Positions 7,984 through 16,424 of a stretch of DNA of 60,629 nucleotides are shown piece after piece. A model generated the notes under the pieces. That model was not told the origin of the DNA. It saw nothing but the letters and a program-made list of their open reading frames with translations, and ran no database searches. Source of the stretch: Shinella sp. SUS2 (GTDB taxonomy: Bacteria; Pseudomonadota; Alphaproteobacteria; Rhizobiales; Rhizobiaceae). The translations under genes and the position numbers were made by a program. The DNA lies in contig NZ_KQ410746.1 of NCBI RefSeq assembly GCF_001262505.1, forward strand, positions 1 through 60,629, read 5' to 3'. Every line of letters starts with the position of its first letter. Position 1 is the first letter of the stretch.

Positions 7984-8634
7984 TCAGAGGCTTTCGAGCG
8001 TGGGCAGGATGAGAGCGGGGCCGAGGTCGAAATATTCGTCCGGCATGTCGCTGCGGTTGATCCAGACGGTGCGGAAGCCGAATTTCGTCGCGCCGGCAAT
8101 GTCCCAGCGGTTGGAGGACTGGAAGGAGACGGCGTTGGGATAGAGCCGGTAGTTCGTCGTCACGAGATCGTAGACGGCGGGGGCGGTCTTGTAGGTCTTC
8201 AGTGCGTCGACCGAGAAGATGTCGTCGATGACGGTGTCGAGCGCGGCGTTCTTCACCGCCGAGGCCAGCATGGCGGGCGAGCCGTTGGAGAGGATGGCGA
8301 TATGCGCGCCGCGCTGCTTCAGCGCTTTCAAGACGGCCGGCACTTCCGGGTAGCAGTCGAGTTTCCAGTAGGCGTCGAGCAGCTTCTGGCGCAGTGCCGG
8401 ATCGACGCCGCCGATGCGCTTGAACGTATAGTCGAGCGCCTGCTCGGTGAGTTGCCAGAAATCCGCATAGGCGCCCATCAGCGCGCGCGTCCAGGAATAT
8501 TCGAGCTGCTTGGCGCGCCAGATCTCGGAAAAGATCTGGTAGTTCGGCCCGACATCCCCCGCATGGCGGCGCACAGCCGCGTGCACGTCGAACAGCGTGC
8601 CATAGGCGTCAAAGACATAGGCGGCATGGGACAT
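7984..8634 (-). CDS. Haloacid dehalogenase type II (HAD superfamily)
   Basis: 216 aa, counting from the ATG that follows AGAAGGAA; the open frame extends 15 codons further without support. Motif I is VFDAYGTLFDV, with the nucleophilic aspartate at D9; motif II is ILSNGSP, and the conserved SSNRWDIAGA block near residue 170 is diagnostic of L-2-haloacid dehalogenases. Such enzymes replace the halogen of 2-haloalkanoic acids with a hydroxyl. The natural substrate in this organism is not evident. It lies between tam and the alcohol dehydrogenase on the same strand. Confidence 0.85.
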   Translation of the reverse strand: MSHAAYVFDAYGTLFDVHAAVRRHAGDVGPNYQIFSEIWRAKQLEYSWTRALMGAYADFWQLTEQALDYTFKRIGGVDPALRQKLLDAYWKLDCYPEVPAVLKALKQRGAHIAILSNGSPAMLASAVKNAALDTVIDDIFSVDALKTYKTAPAVYDLVTTNYRLYPNAVSFQSSNRWDIAGATKFGFRTVWINRSDMPDEYFDLGPALILPTLESL

Positions 8635-8722
8635 GGGCGGCGATTCCTTCTGGCATTGTCGATGGCGATTGGTCGCCATCGACGTGGGAATGTCAATCGG
8701 TCAGACGCGCGGAGCCGCTGCC

Positions 8723-9763
8723 TCAGAACCGCGTGATGACACTGATGCCGAGGTCCGTCGCCTTGTCCATCGCCATCAGCGCCGGCACGGCCTCATCAAG
8801 GCTGATATGGCGGCCGATCAGCTGTTGCGGGGAGAGCTTGCCGCTTTCGATCATCGCCAGCATGGCGTCGTAGCGCCAGGCCTGCATGCCGTGGCTGCCG
8901 TAGATTTCCAGCTCGTGGCCAATGACCTGCGCCATGGGAATCTTCGGCGTCGCATGGTCGGCGAGCATCAGGCCGACCTGCACATGCCGCCCGCGTCGAC
9001 GCAGGTTCTTTATCGAGTTGAAGCAAGTAGCGGGAGAGCCGAGCGCATCGATCGAGGCATGCGCCCCGCCGCCGGTGATCTCGCGCACGGCCTCCGCGAC
9101 ATCGGCGACCTCGCGGGCGTTGATGGCGGCGACGGCACCCATCTTCCGGGCAAAGTCCAGTTTCTCCACGGATATGTCGATGGCGATGGGATTGGCGCCA
9201 AGCGCGGCGGCGATCATGATCGCGGAGAGGCCCCCCCCGCCGCAGCCGTGCACGGCCACCCATTCGCCGCCCGTCACCCGCGCCTGGTCGACGACGGCAC
9301 GGAAGGAGGTGGCGAAGCGGCAGCCGAGGCTGGCGGCCGTCGCGTAGTCGATGGCATCGGGCAGGTGCACGAGATTGTGGTCGGCAAAATCGATGGCGAC
9401 GAGTTCGGCGAAGGAGCCCCAATGGGTGAAGCCGGGCTGGAACTGTTCTTCGCAAACCTGTTGGTTGCCCGAGCGGCATTCGCCGCAGTGGCCGCAGCCC
9501 GAGACGAAGGGCACGGTCACCCGCTCGCCCTCGCGGAACCGGCGCACATTCCTGCCGACGGCGACCACCTTGCCGGCGAGCTCGTGGCCCGGCACATGCG
9601 GCAGGCTTATATCCGGGTCGTGGCCCATCCAGCCTTGCCAGTCGGAGCGGCAGAGCCCCGTCGCCTCCACCTTGATCACCACGCCGCCGGGCGTCGGCGT
9701 CGGGTCCGGCAGGGTGCGGACTTCAGGTGTCGCCTCGAAGGCTTCGTAATACATCGCGCGCAT
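8723..9763 (-). CDS. Zinc-dependent alcohol dehydrogenase family protein
   Basis: 346 aa medium-chain dehydrogenase. Catalytic zinc ligands are C38 and the GHE motif (H60, E61). The structural zinc site is C90, C93, C96 and C104. The nucleotide-binding loop reads GCGGGGLS, a glycine-rich variant of the usual GxGxxG, near residue 175. Both zinc sites are intact, so it should be an active NAD(P)-dependent alcohol or polyol dehydrogenase, but the substrate cannot be read from the sequence. It shares the minus-strand group with the flanking GNAT and HAD genes. Confidence 0.85.
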   Translation of the reverse strand: MRAMYYEAFEATPEVRTLPDPTPTPGGVVIKVEATGLCRSDWQGWMGHDPDISLPHVPGHELAGKVVAVGRNVRRFREGERVTVPFVSGCGHCGECRSGNQQVCEEQFQPGFTHWGSFAELVAIDFADHNLVHLPDAIDYATAASLGCRFATSFRAVVDQARVTGGEWVAVHGCGGGGLSAIMIAAALGANPIAIDISVEKLDFARKMGAVAAINAREVADVAEAVREITGGGAHASIDALGSPATCFNSIKNLRRRGRHVQVGLMLADHATPKIPMAQVIGHELEIYGSHGMQAWRYDAMLAMIESGKLSPQQLIGRHISLDEAVPALMAMDKATDLGISVITRF

Positions 9764-9779
9764 ATTGGCTCCCTTCCGG

Positions 9780-10295
9780 TCAGACGACCCGGCGCATCAT
9801 GAGGATTTCATCGATCTCGCGGCCTTCATGCAGGAAGCCCGCGGGCATGTACCCGATTTCCGCAAAGCCTTCGCGGCGATAGAAGGCGAGGGCAGGCGCA
9901 TTCTCGGCGGTGACGGCAAGCTCGATCTGTCTGAGGCAACTGTCCCGGGCATGGGCCGTGACGGCAGCGAGGAGGGCGCCGGCAACGCCTCGGCCGCGTT
10001 CGGCGGTGCGCAGGTAGACCATGACGAGATTGGCGCGATGGGCCATCTTGCTCGTATTGAACCGCATCAGGCCCATCATCCCGACAGGCTCTTTGCCGCG
10101 AAAGGCGGCAAAGAGGGCAAGATCGGCGAGAAGCTTGCGGATCGCCTCATCGGACAGCTTCTCCAGATCCTCCGCGGTGCTGGCGAAGGCGGCGGGGACC
10201 TGCAGCAGGGCCTCGCGTCGGAGCGCGCGAAAGGCCTCGGCATCCTCGGCGGTGAGGCGGCGGATCGGCGGCGGGGCAATGTCTTCTGCGGTCAT
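9780..10295 (-). CDS. GNAT family N-acetyltransferase
   Basis: 171 aa. The acetyl-CoA binding motif A is visible as MVYLRTAERGRGVAGALL near residues 93-110, followed by the beta-5/alpha-4 region LAVTAENAPALAFYRREGF and a closing GYMP segment. The family moves an acetyl group from acetyl-CoA to an amine; the acceptor here is unknown. It is the first gene of the minus-strand group ending with tam, 16 bp upstream of the alcohol dehydrogenase gene. Confidence 0.85.
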   Translation of the reverse strand: MTAEDIAPPPIRRLTAEDAEAFRALRREALLQVPAAFASTAEDLEKLSDEAIRKLLADLALFAAFRGKEPVGMMGLMRFNTSKMAHRANLVMVYLRTAERGRGVAGALLAAVTAHARDSCLRQIELAVTAENAPALAFYRREGFAEIGYMPAGFLHEGREIDEILMMRRVV

Positions 10296-10465
10296 GCCTT
10301 TCTATCGCATGGCCTGCGGCGCCCCGCCAGAATATCACCCATGATAAGGCCTGATGCACCCATTCAACATCTTGAATGGACAAGCGGGGCTGGCTGTCGG
10401 AAGGCATTTGTGACTTGACCGGCCCGGCCCACCGGGCGTTGATGGGCGAAAAGGAGTTTTACAAA

Positions 10466-11347
10466 ATGCCAGTCGATACCGCACCACGCTCGACGACCTG
10501 GACCTTCGTGGATGGCGAATGGGTTTCAGGCAATCCGCCGCTCATCGGCCCCACCTCGCATGCCATGTGGCTCGGCTCGACCGTCTTCGACGGCGCGCGC
10601 TGGTTCGACGGTATCGCGCCGGACCTCGACCTGCATTGCCAGCGCGTCAACCGTTCCGCCGAGGCCCTCGGCCTCAAGGCGGTGGTGACGGCCGAGGAGA
10701 TCGAGGCGCTGTCCTGGGAAGGCGTCAAGAAGTTCGACGGCAAGACGGCGATCTACATCAAGCCCATGTACTGGGCCGAGCATGGCTCGTTCAGCGTGGT
10801 TGCGCCGGATGCGGAATCGACCCGTTTTGCGCTTTGCCTCTTTGAGGCGCCGATGGGCGACCCCAACGCGGCGTCCTCGCTGACCGTCTCGCCTTTCCGC
10901 CGCCCGACGGTGGAATGCATGCCGACGGATGCCAAGGCCGGCTGCCTCTATCCGAACAATGCCCGCATGCTGGTGGAGGCCCGCAAGCGCGGCTTCGACA
11001 ACGCGCTGGTGCGCGACATGCTGGGCAACGTCGCCGAAACCGCCTCGTCCAACATCTTCATGGTGAAGGACGGCGTCGTCTTCACGCCCGCCGCCAACCG
11101 CACCTTCCTTGCCGGCATCACGCGCACCCGCGTCATCGGCCTCCTGAACGAAGCCGGTTTCGAGGTGGTCGAAACGACGCTGACGGTCGCCGATTTTGCG
11201 GCCGCCGACGAGATCTTCACCTCCGGCAACTACTCCAAGGTGGTTCCGGTGACGCGACTCGACGACCGCGATCTCCAGCGTGGCCCGATCACCGCCAAGG
11301 CGCGCGACCTCTATTTCGACTGGGCACATTCCAACGGCGACGCGTGA
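10466..11347 (+). CDS. Branched-chain amino acid aminotransferase (class IV PLP enzyme)
   Basis: 293 aa. The start was set at the ATG preceded by AAGGAG, nine bases upstream; the frame stays open earlier. It interconverts branched-chain amino acids and their 2-oxo acids with 2-oxoglutarate. The likely PLP-binding lysine lies in DAKAGCLYPNNARM, the counterpart of the AKAGGNY region of E. coli IlvE, followed by GNVAETASSNIFMVKDGVV and the phosphate-binding LAGITRTRVI. It converges on the branched-chain amino acid binding protein and shares its terminator. Confidence 0.88.
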   Translation: MPVDTAPRSTTWTFVDGEWVSGNPPLIGPTSHAMWLGSTVFDGARWFDGIAPDLDLHCQRVNRSAEALGLKAVVTAEEIEALSWEGVKKFDGKTAIYIKPMYWAEHGSFSVVAPDAESTRFALCLFEAPMGDPNAASSLTVSPFRRPTVECMPTDAKAGCLYPNNARMLVEARKRGFDNALVRDMLGNVAETASSNIFMVKDGVVFTPAANRTFLAGITRTRVIGLLNEAGFEVVETTLTVADFAAADEIFTSGNYSKVVPVTRLDDRDLQRGPITAKARDLYFDWAHSNGDA

Positions 11348-11370
11348 TTGCACGCTAGACGGCCAAACAG

Positions 11371-11398
11371 AAACGCCGGGGCAGGACCCCGGCGTTTT
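11371..11398. terminator. Bidirectional intrinsic terminator
   Basis: AACGCCGGGG pairs perfectly with CCCCGGCGTT around the loop CAGGA. The stem is flanked by A residues on the left and TTTT on the right, so it can end transcription of both the aminotransferase (plus) and the binding-protein gene (minus), which converge here. Confidence 0.9.
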
Positions 11399-11419
11399 CC
11401 GTTTCGGATATGCTTTACC

Positions 11420-12526
11420 TTACTCGGCGGCGACGATCTTGCCGTCTTCCCACTTGAAGAGCGAGAAGCTCTGCGAGGTGAGGTCGCCGTTCTCGCCATA
11501 GGTCAGCTTGCCGATGGCGGTCGGGATGGCTTCGCCGGACTTCAGGGCGGTTGCAACGGCGGCGGAGTCTTCTGCGCTGCCGGCCTTCTCGATGCCGGCC
11601 TTCAGAACTTCGACGGCGGCGTAGGCGTTGAGCGTGAAGGCTTCCGGCGGGATGCCCTTTTCCTTCAGCACGGCGACGGCAGCCTGCGAGTCGGGGCTCT
11701 TCAGCGCGTCGGAGGCGTTGGTGAAGAGCGTGCCGGCGGCTGCTTCGTTGCCGATTGCCCAGTATTCGCTGTTCGAGAGGCCTTCACCGCCGATGATCGT
11801 GGCGTTGACCGACAGGTCCTTCAGCTGGCGGGCAAGCAGGCCGCCTTCCGGATGGTAGCCGCCGAAATAGATGACTTCGACGCCGTCGGCCTTGAGGCGG
11901 GTGATCAGTGCGCTGAAATCCTTGTCGCCCGGGGTGACAGAATCGTAAAGAGCCTCGGTGACGCCGCCCTTGTTCAGCGCGGCCTTGAAGGAATCGGCCA
12001 GGCCTTTGCCATAGGCGCCCTTGTCGTGAACCACGGCGACCTTCTTGTCCTTCAGGTTCGCCAGCACATAGGCGGCGGCAACTTCCGCCTGCTGGTCGTC
12101 GCGGCCGCAGGTGCGCAGCACGTTGGTGAGGCTGCGGGCCGTCAGGTCCGGCGCCGTCGCCGTCGGGGTGACCATCAGCACGCCGTTTTCGGCAAAGACG
12201 TCGGAGGCCGGGATGGCGACGCCCGAGGTCACCGGGCCGACGACGAAGCGGATGCCTTCACCGACGATCTGGTTGGCGGCCGAAACGCCCTGCTTGGGCT
12301 CGCCCGCATCGTCGGCCAGCTTCAGCACGACCTGTTCGCCCAGAATGCCGCCGTTCTTGTTGATCTGGTCGACAGCCGCCTGCGCGCCGTTCTTCACCTG
12401 GTCGCCATAGGCGGCGACCGGGCCGGTCAGCGGGGCAACAAGGCCGATGACGATGTCCGCATGGGCGAGCGGGGCAAAGGCGACGGATGCGGCGAGCAGG
12501 GCGCCGGCAAAAATCTGCTTCTTCAT
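11420..12526 (-). CDS. Branched-chain amino acid ABC transporter substrate-binding protein
   Basis: 368 aa. The ATG at 12526 follows GAGGAG, and the first 22 residues form a signal peptide (KK, then a hydrophobic stretch ending PLAHA), so the mature protein is periplasmic. The sequence DIVIGLVAPLTGPVAAYGDQ and KLADDAGEPKQGVSAANQIV are hallmarks of the Leu/Ile/Val-binding family (periplasmic binding type 1 fold). It delivers ligand to a LIV-type ABC permease. No permease genes are adjacent, so it works with a transporter encoded elsewhere, as is common in rhizobia. Confidence 0.92.
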   Translation of the reverse strand: MKKQIFAGALLAASVAFAPLAHADIVIGLVAPLTGPVAAYGDQVKNGAQAAVDQINKNGGILGEQVVLKLADDAGEPKQGVSAANQIVGEGIRFVVGPVTSGVAIPASDVFAENGVLMVTPTATAPDLTARSLTNVLRTCGRDDQQAEVAAAYVLANLKDKKVAVVHDKGAYGKGLADSFKAALNKGGVTEALYDSVTPGDKDFSALITRLKADGVEVIYFGGYHPEGGLLARQLKDLSVNATIIGGEGLSNSEYWAIGNEAAAGTLFTNASDALKSPDSQAAVAVLKEKGIPPEAFTLNAYAAVEVLKAGIEKAGSAEDSAAVATALKSGEAIPTAIGKLTYGENGDLTSQSFSLFKWEDGKIVAAE

Positions 12527-12826
12527 GGAATTCTCCTCAACTGGGGCCATGGAGTGGCCCGGTCGCAGATGCTCACGCGCCCGGACGGCGCAGGCCGGAT
12601 TCCGATGCGGAGCGGGTTCTTTCACGGTCCGGAACAATCGTTCGCGAAGGGCCGGCGTGCTGCAGATTGATTAGGCCGGAAGGGGAAAAAGCGCAACAAA
12701 ATAATGCATTTGCATATTTGATGGGCGGATCACTTGCGTGAATGGAAGGCGGTATTGGGCATTTGAATCAAAACGGATTGTTAAGATTTACGATTTATAA
12801 ATATCCGGAAATTTTGAGGATCTGCG
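12527..12826 (-). promoter_or_regulatory. Intergenic region upstream of the binding-protein gene
   Basis: A 300-bp divergent intergenic region. The half nearest 12,700-12,815 is clearly AT-rich and probably holds both promoters. An imperfect symmetric element, ATGCATTTGCAT, is at 12703-12714. No further site can be assigned with confidence. Confidence 0.3.
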
Positions 12827-13399
12827 ATGCGTTGCGTCTTGATCGTCGTCCTCTTGTTGCTCGCCGGATGTGCGTCTGTTCCAAGGCAGACGCAGAACGC
12901 CTGTGCCATCTTCGAGCAACGTGACGGCCTGTTCGACAACTGGCGGCGAGCCGCCTACCGCGCCGAGCGCGAATATGGCGTGCCCGTTCCCGTGCTCATG
13001 GCGACGATCTACACGGAGTCCGGCTTCCGGCACAATGCGCGCCCGCCGCGCACGAAGCTCCTAGGTTTCATTCCATGGAAACGCCAGTCAACCGCGCTCG
13101 GCTTCTCGCAGGCGCTGGACGGCACCTGGGCGCAGTACAAGCGCGTGACCGGCCGCTGGACCGCCAACCGTACGGACTTCTCCGACGCGATCCGCTTCAT
13201 CGCCTGGTATCACGCCGAGAGCAACCGCAAGAACGGCATCGCCCTTACCGACACCTACCGCCTCTACATCGCCTACTATCACGGCCATGCCGGCTATTCG
13301 CGCGGCAACTGGAGCGGTACCTCCAAGGCCGGCGCGAAGCGCGCAGCCAACATGGCGGCCAGCTATTCGCGCCAGCTGAAGAATTGCGGTGCGTGGTAA
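12827..13399 (+). CDS. Lipoprotein with lytic transglycosylase (SLT) domain
   Basis: 190 aa. The N-terminus is a lipoprotein signal, LLLLAGC, with the lipid-attachment cysteine at C15, so the protein is anchored to a membrane facing the periplasm. The domain from residue 45 on carries ATIYTESGF, whose glutamate is the single catalytic residue of SLT lytic transglycosylases, then GFSQALDGTW and YHGHAGYSRG. It cleaves the MurNAc-GlcNAc bond of peptidoglycan to give 1,6-anhydro products. It is short for the family, being nearly the bare catalytic domain. GAGG precedes the ATG. Confidence 0.88.
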   Translation: MRCVLIVVLLLLAGCASVPRQTQNACAIFEQRDGLFDNWRRAAYRAEREYGVPVPVLMATIYTESGFRHNARPPRTKLLGFIPWKRQSTALGFSQALDGTWAQYKRVTGRWTANRTDFSDAIRFIAWYHAESNRKNGIALTDTYRLYIAYYHGHAGYSRGNWSGTSKAGAKRAANMAASYSRQLKNCGAW

Positions 13400-13402
13400 G
13401 GG

Positions 13403-13474
13403 ACGGCCGAGGGCGTAGCCGTCGACCGGACGATCCGTGCGATCGGTCTGGATGACGGCCCGCCCCTCGGCCGT
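13403..13474. repeat. Extended palindromic hairpin element
   Basis: Three nested stems fold this stretch: ACGGCCGAGGG (13403-13413) with CCCTCGGCCGT (13464-13474), GCCGTC (13418-13423) with GACGGC (13454-13459), and GACCG (13424-13428) with CGGTC (13444-13448). It starts four bases after the stop codon of the lipoprotein gene and has no T-tract, so it is not a normal terminator. It resembles the small dispersed palindromic elements known in rhizobial intergenic regions, or a structured RNA. Confidence 0.45.
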
Positions 13475-13524
13475 GTACACTGGTGTCTCCGCGCGCAAAT
13501 TCTCGCTGGAACAGGAGACCGTCT

Positions 13525-14034
13525 TTGCCCACGCCCGTGATCGTTGTCGGTTATGATGCGGCATGGCCGGATCGGTTCGTGGAGGTTTCACAATCTCTTC
13601 GGGCGCTGCTTGGCGACGCCGTTCATGCGGTGGATCATGTCGGAAGCACTGCGGTGCCGGGTCTTGCGGCAAAGCCGGTCATCGATGTCGATGTGACGCT
13701 TTGCAGCCGGAAACGCATCGAGGCCGCCTGCCGGTGCATGGCGGATGCGGGGTACGATGCCCGGGGAAACCGCTACGAGGACGACATGTGGGCCTTCCTG
13801 TCGAGCGGGGAACCCGCCTGCCGCGTCTATCTGTGCCCGCCGGAAAACGAAACGCACCGAAGGCGTCTGGTCTTTCGGGATCGGCTTCGTCAGGACGGTG
13901 CTCTTCGCGCCGCCTATGGTGCATTGAAGCAGCGGCTTTCCGTACAGTTTCCCCTGGATGGGGATGCCTACACCGCAGCAAAGCGGAGTTTCATCGAGGC
14001 GGCGATCGGCAGCTCGCCTCTGTCAGGCCGATAG
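13525..14034 (+). CDS. GrpB/UPF0157 family nucleotidyltransferase-fold protein
   Basis: 169 aa from a TTG start at 13525, chosen because AGGAG lies about eight bases upstream; an ATG at 13483 would add 14 unconserved residues. The motif VDHVGSTAVPGLAAKPVID is the GrpB signature, built on a nucleotidyltransferase-like GS site with acidic residues just after it. The family has no established substrate. It stands alone between the lipoprotein gene and the DUF1428 gene. Confidence 0.8.
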   Translation: MPTPVIVVGYDAAWPDRFVEVSQSLRALLGDAVHAVDHVGSTAVPGLAAKPVIDVDVTLCSRKRIEAACRCMADAGYDARGNRYEDDMWAFLSSGEPACRVYLCPPENETHRRRLVFRDRLRQDGALRAAYGALKQRLSVQFPLDGDAYTAAKRSFIEAAIGSSPLSGR

Positions 14035-14141
14035 GCTCCGGTTTCAGCCCCTGAGCCGGTAGCATAAAATTTTCTCCCCCTTGTCGGATCGGTTGCGCGA
14101 CACACGTCCTTGTCATGTCCAAACCAAAGGAGGAGACGATC

Positions 14142-14495
14142 ATGACCTATGTCGATGGATTCCTGTTGGCCGTGGCGAAGGCCAATCTGGAGCGGTACAA
14201 GGACATGGCGCGCACGGCGGGCGATGTCTGGAAGGAACACGGCGCAATCGACTATGTCGAATGCATCGGCGACGATGTGCCCTATGGCGAGCTCACCTCG
14301 TTTCCCCGCGCCGTGCTGGCGAAGGACGACGAGGTGGTGATCTTCTCCTGGGTCACCTACGCGTCGCGGGCGTCACGTGACGAGATCCTTGCCAAGGTGA
14401 TGGCGGACGAGCGCCTGAAGGGCGACGACTGGAAGGACGTCTTCGACGGCAAGCGCATGATCTATGGCGGCTTCGAGGCGGTCGTCGAGTTGTGA
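14142..14495 (+). CDS. DUF1428 family protein
   Basis: 117 aa, start chosen at the ATG after AGGAGACG. MTYVDGFLLAVAKANLERYK, KEHGAIDYVECIGDDVPYG, FSWVTYASRASRD and the C-terminal GKRMIYGGFEAVVE are the conserved blocks of DUF1428, a small dimeric alpha/beta (ferredoxin-like, YciI-like) protein of unknown role. It is followed by a very small membrane gene and yjbQ on the same strand. Confidence 0.85.
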   Translation: MTYVDGFLLAVAKANLERYKDMARTAGDVWKEHGAIDYVECIGDDVPYGELTSFPRAVLAKDDEVVIFSWVTYASRASRDEILAKVMADERLKGDDWKDVFDGKRMIYGGFEAVVEL

Positions 14496-14545
14496 GGCGG
14501 AGGGGGCTGCGCTAAACCGGTCGGAACCGGAAGAAAGGAAGCGCC

Positions 14546-14674
14546 ATGACGAACCTCTACTATGCGATCGTTGGATCCACGACCGACACGAACATGGGTC
14601 TGGCGCGCTTCATGGGCGTCATCCTTGCCTTTATCGTGGTCGTCGGTACCCTGTTCTGGGCCATCGGCGGCTGA
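14546..14674 (+). CDS. Small membrane peptide (42 aa)
   Basis: The reading frame runs from ATG 14546 to TGA 14672-14674 and is preceded by AAAGGAAG. It encodes 42 residues, with a single hydrophobic segment from about residue 19 to 40 (FMGVILAFIVVVGTLFWAIG). It sits 50 bp after the DUF1428 gene and 4 bp before yjbQ, which suggests cotranscription. The ribosome binding site and spacing support a real gene; the function is unknown. Confidence 0.6.
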   Translation: MTNLYYAIVGSTTDTNMGLARFMGVILAFIVVVGTLFWAIGG

Positions 14675-14678
14675 CGCC

Positions 14679-15101
14679 ATGCCGCAAAAGAGCGTGACGG
14701 TTCCGACCCGCGGACAGGGGCTCTACGAACTCACCGACGAGGCGACCGCCTTCGTGCGGGGCGCCGGCGTGGAGGAGGGGTTGCTGACGGTCTTCGTCCG
14801 CCACACCTCCTGTTCGCTGCTCATTCAGGAAAATGCCGATCCGGATGTCCGGCGCGATCTCGACCAGTTCTTCCGCCGCCTCGTGCCGCCCTCGGACGAT
14901 CCGGCGATGCGCTGGATCGTGCATACGCTGGAGGGGCCCGACGACATGCCGGCCCATATCAAGGCAGCGCTGACATCCGTTTCGATCGGCATACCGGTTT
15001 CCGGTGGCCGGCTTGTGCTCGGCACCTGGCAGGGCCTCTATCTCTTCGAACATCGCGACCGGCCACACCGACGGGAAATCGTGCTGCATCTCGGGCCTTG
15101 A
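14679..15101 (+). CDS. yjbQ: YjbQ/UPF0047 family protein (secondary thiamine-phosphate synthase type)
   Basis: 140 aa. The signature HTSCSLLIQENADPDVRRDL near residue 45 and GTWQGLYLFEHR near the C-terminus are those of the UPF0047 family. E. coli YjbQ has weak thiamine-phosphate synthase activity, so databases use that name, but the physiological role is uncertain. The start lies 4 bp after the stop of the 42-aa membrane peptide gene. Confidence 0.85.
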   Translation: MPQKSVTVPTRGQGLYELTDEATAFVRGAGVEEGLLTVFVRHTSCSLLIQENADPDVRRDLDQFFRRLVPPSDDPAMRWIVHTLEGPDDMPAHIKAALTSVSIGIPVSGGRLVLGTWQGLYLFEHRDRPHRREIVLHLGP

Positions 15102-15257
15102 CGGAACCGGACCGCAGGATGGAACGTTCCTATGCCGGTCCCTCTGAAGCGTGGCATGGTCAGTCCCGTCCATGGACCGCGTTCTTGGGCCCTGGTTCCC
15201 GCCCGACACCAATGGGGCCAATGGGCTTGCGCACCGCCGGCTCCGAAGGAGAAGTTC

Positions 15258-15608
15258 ATGGTCAATACCGAAAGCATCAACCACGCCGTCATCGAGGCCC
15301 TGAACGCCCGCGACTTTGCCGCGCTTGCCGGCAAGGTTCACGAGGATGTCGCGATTTCCGGCATCGGCGAGGGCATGGACAACGGCCGCGACGCGCTGCG
15401 CGATCGTCTCGCCCGGCATTTCGAGGCCTTTGACGAAAGGTACGGCGACGCGCTGGTGATGAGCGACGCGCTCGGCAGCAATGTCGCGATCCGCCTGACG
15501 GCGCGCGGCAAGTCTGCGGCGGGCGATGCCTATTCGAAGGAGAAGATCCTGCTGCTCGAACTCGAGGAGGGGACCATCACCCGCATCGCCTTCTTCACCG
15601 GTTCATGA
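15258..15608 (+). CDS. SnoaL-like/NTF2-fold domain protein
   Basis: 116 aa, start chosen at the ATG following GAAGGAG. The pattern of an N-terminal helix (INHAVIEALNARDFAALAGKV), HEDVAISG and alternating strands ending ILLLELEEGTITRIAFF fits the NTF2-like fold shared by SnoaL-type proteins, limonene-epoxide hydrolases and many orphan small-molecule binders. No catalytic residues can be assigned. The 156 bp upstream of it are not coding. Confidence 0.65.
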   Translation: MVNTESINHAVIEALNARDFAALAGKVHEDVAISGIGEGMDNGRDALRDRLARHFEAFDERYGDALVMSDALGSNVAIRLTARGKSAAGDAYSKEKILLLELEEGTITRIAFFTGS

Positions 15609-15619
15609 AGTTGAACGGA

Positions 15620-15651
15620 GGCTGAACGACGGCTTCGGCCTGCATTCAGCC
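15620..15651 (+). terminator. Stem-loop after the SnoaL-like gene
   Basis: GGCTGAA at 15620-15626 pairs with TTCAGCC at 15645-15651, with an inner GGC-TTCG-GCC mini-stem. It begins 11 bp after the stop codon. It lacks a clear T-tract, so it may protect the transcript end rather than terminate by itself. Confidence 0.4.
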
Positions 15652-15719
15652 TTGCCCCTCTAAGGTCTCCTCAATCGCCGGACGAAACGACCCGGCCGGT
15701 GTGAACAGGAGATCCCTCG

Positions 15720-16103
15720 ATGACCAGCTTTCTAAAAAAATCCCTTCTTGCCGTCGTTCTCGGCCTCGGTGCGCTGACGGCCGCCATGCCGGCGGCGTCC
15801 GCTGCCAATATCGAGCTGTCGATCGAGCCGGCGGGATACCGCAACGGCTTCTACGAGGTGCACGACCAGGACTGGCGCCGCGACCGCTGGGATCGCCGTC
15901 ATGACCGCCGTCAGGGCGAATGGGGCCGCCGCGGCCGCTGCGACCTCGGCTTTGCCGTCGCCAAGGCCCGTGATCATGGCCTGCGCCGCGCCCGCATCGC
16001 GGACGTGACGCCGCGCAAGGTCGTCGTCGACGGTTTCCGCCGCGATGGCTACAGCCGCATCGTCTTTGCCAACGACCGCCATTGCCCGATCCTCTGGCGC
16101 TGA
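15720..16103 (+). CDS. Small secreted basic protein, unknown function
   Basis: 127 aa. Residues 1-28 are a signal peptide (SFLKKS, hydrophobic core, cleavage near ASA-A). The mature part has an Arg/Asp/Trp-rich segment (WRRDRWDRRHDRRQGEWGRR) and a conserved-looking C-terminus with two cysteines (GRCDLGFAVAKARDHGLRRA, NDRHCPILWR) that could form a disulphide. Proteins of this kind are common in rhizobia but uncharacterised. It ends 73 bp before a strong terminator. Confidence 0.7.
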   Translation: MTSFLKKSLLAVVLGLGALTAAMPAASAANIELSIEPAGYRNGFYEVHDQDWRRDRWDRRHDRRQGEWGRRGRCDLGFAVAKARDHGLRRARIADVTPRKVVVDGFRRDGYSRIVFANDRHCPILWR

Positions 16104-16176
16104 TGACGGGGGCCGGCACGCCGGCCCGTTCTCCGGAACGCCGTTCGTCACGTCACCCCCGGCCGGTGAACGGCCA

Positions 16177-16203
16177 CCCTCCCGGTTCTGCCGGGAGGGT
16201 TTT
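16177..16203 (+). terminator. Intrinsic terminator
   Basis: CCCTCCCGG pairs perfectly with CCGGGAGGG around TTCTG and is followed by TTTT. It closes the rightward unit ending with the small secreted protein gene. Confidence 0.9.
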
Positions 16204-16375
16204 CGCGTTTTGCGGCGATGCATGACGCATGCCGCACATAGTGCTGCGACGCATCCTGCGTCGGGAAACGCATCGAACCGAAGGATTTTCCCCAAGTGCC
16301 GGTCGCGGCGCCGGTTTTCCATGCCCGGTGGCGCAGGGAGAGGCGGCCTTGCCATTCGCGCTGTTGCACAACGCA

Positions 16376-16403
16376 AAAAGGGCCGGCACGACGCCAGCCC
16401 TTT
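16376..16403 (-). terminator. Intrinsic terminator for the SIMPL gene
   Basis: On the minus strand AAAGGGCTGGC pairs with GCCGGCCCTTT, with one G-U pair, and runs into a T-tract (AAAAA on the plus strand). It lies 22 bp after the stop of the SIMPL-domain gene. Confidence 0.75.
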
Positions 16404-16424
16404 CTTTCATTCCCGTCGTGCGGC

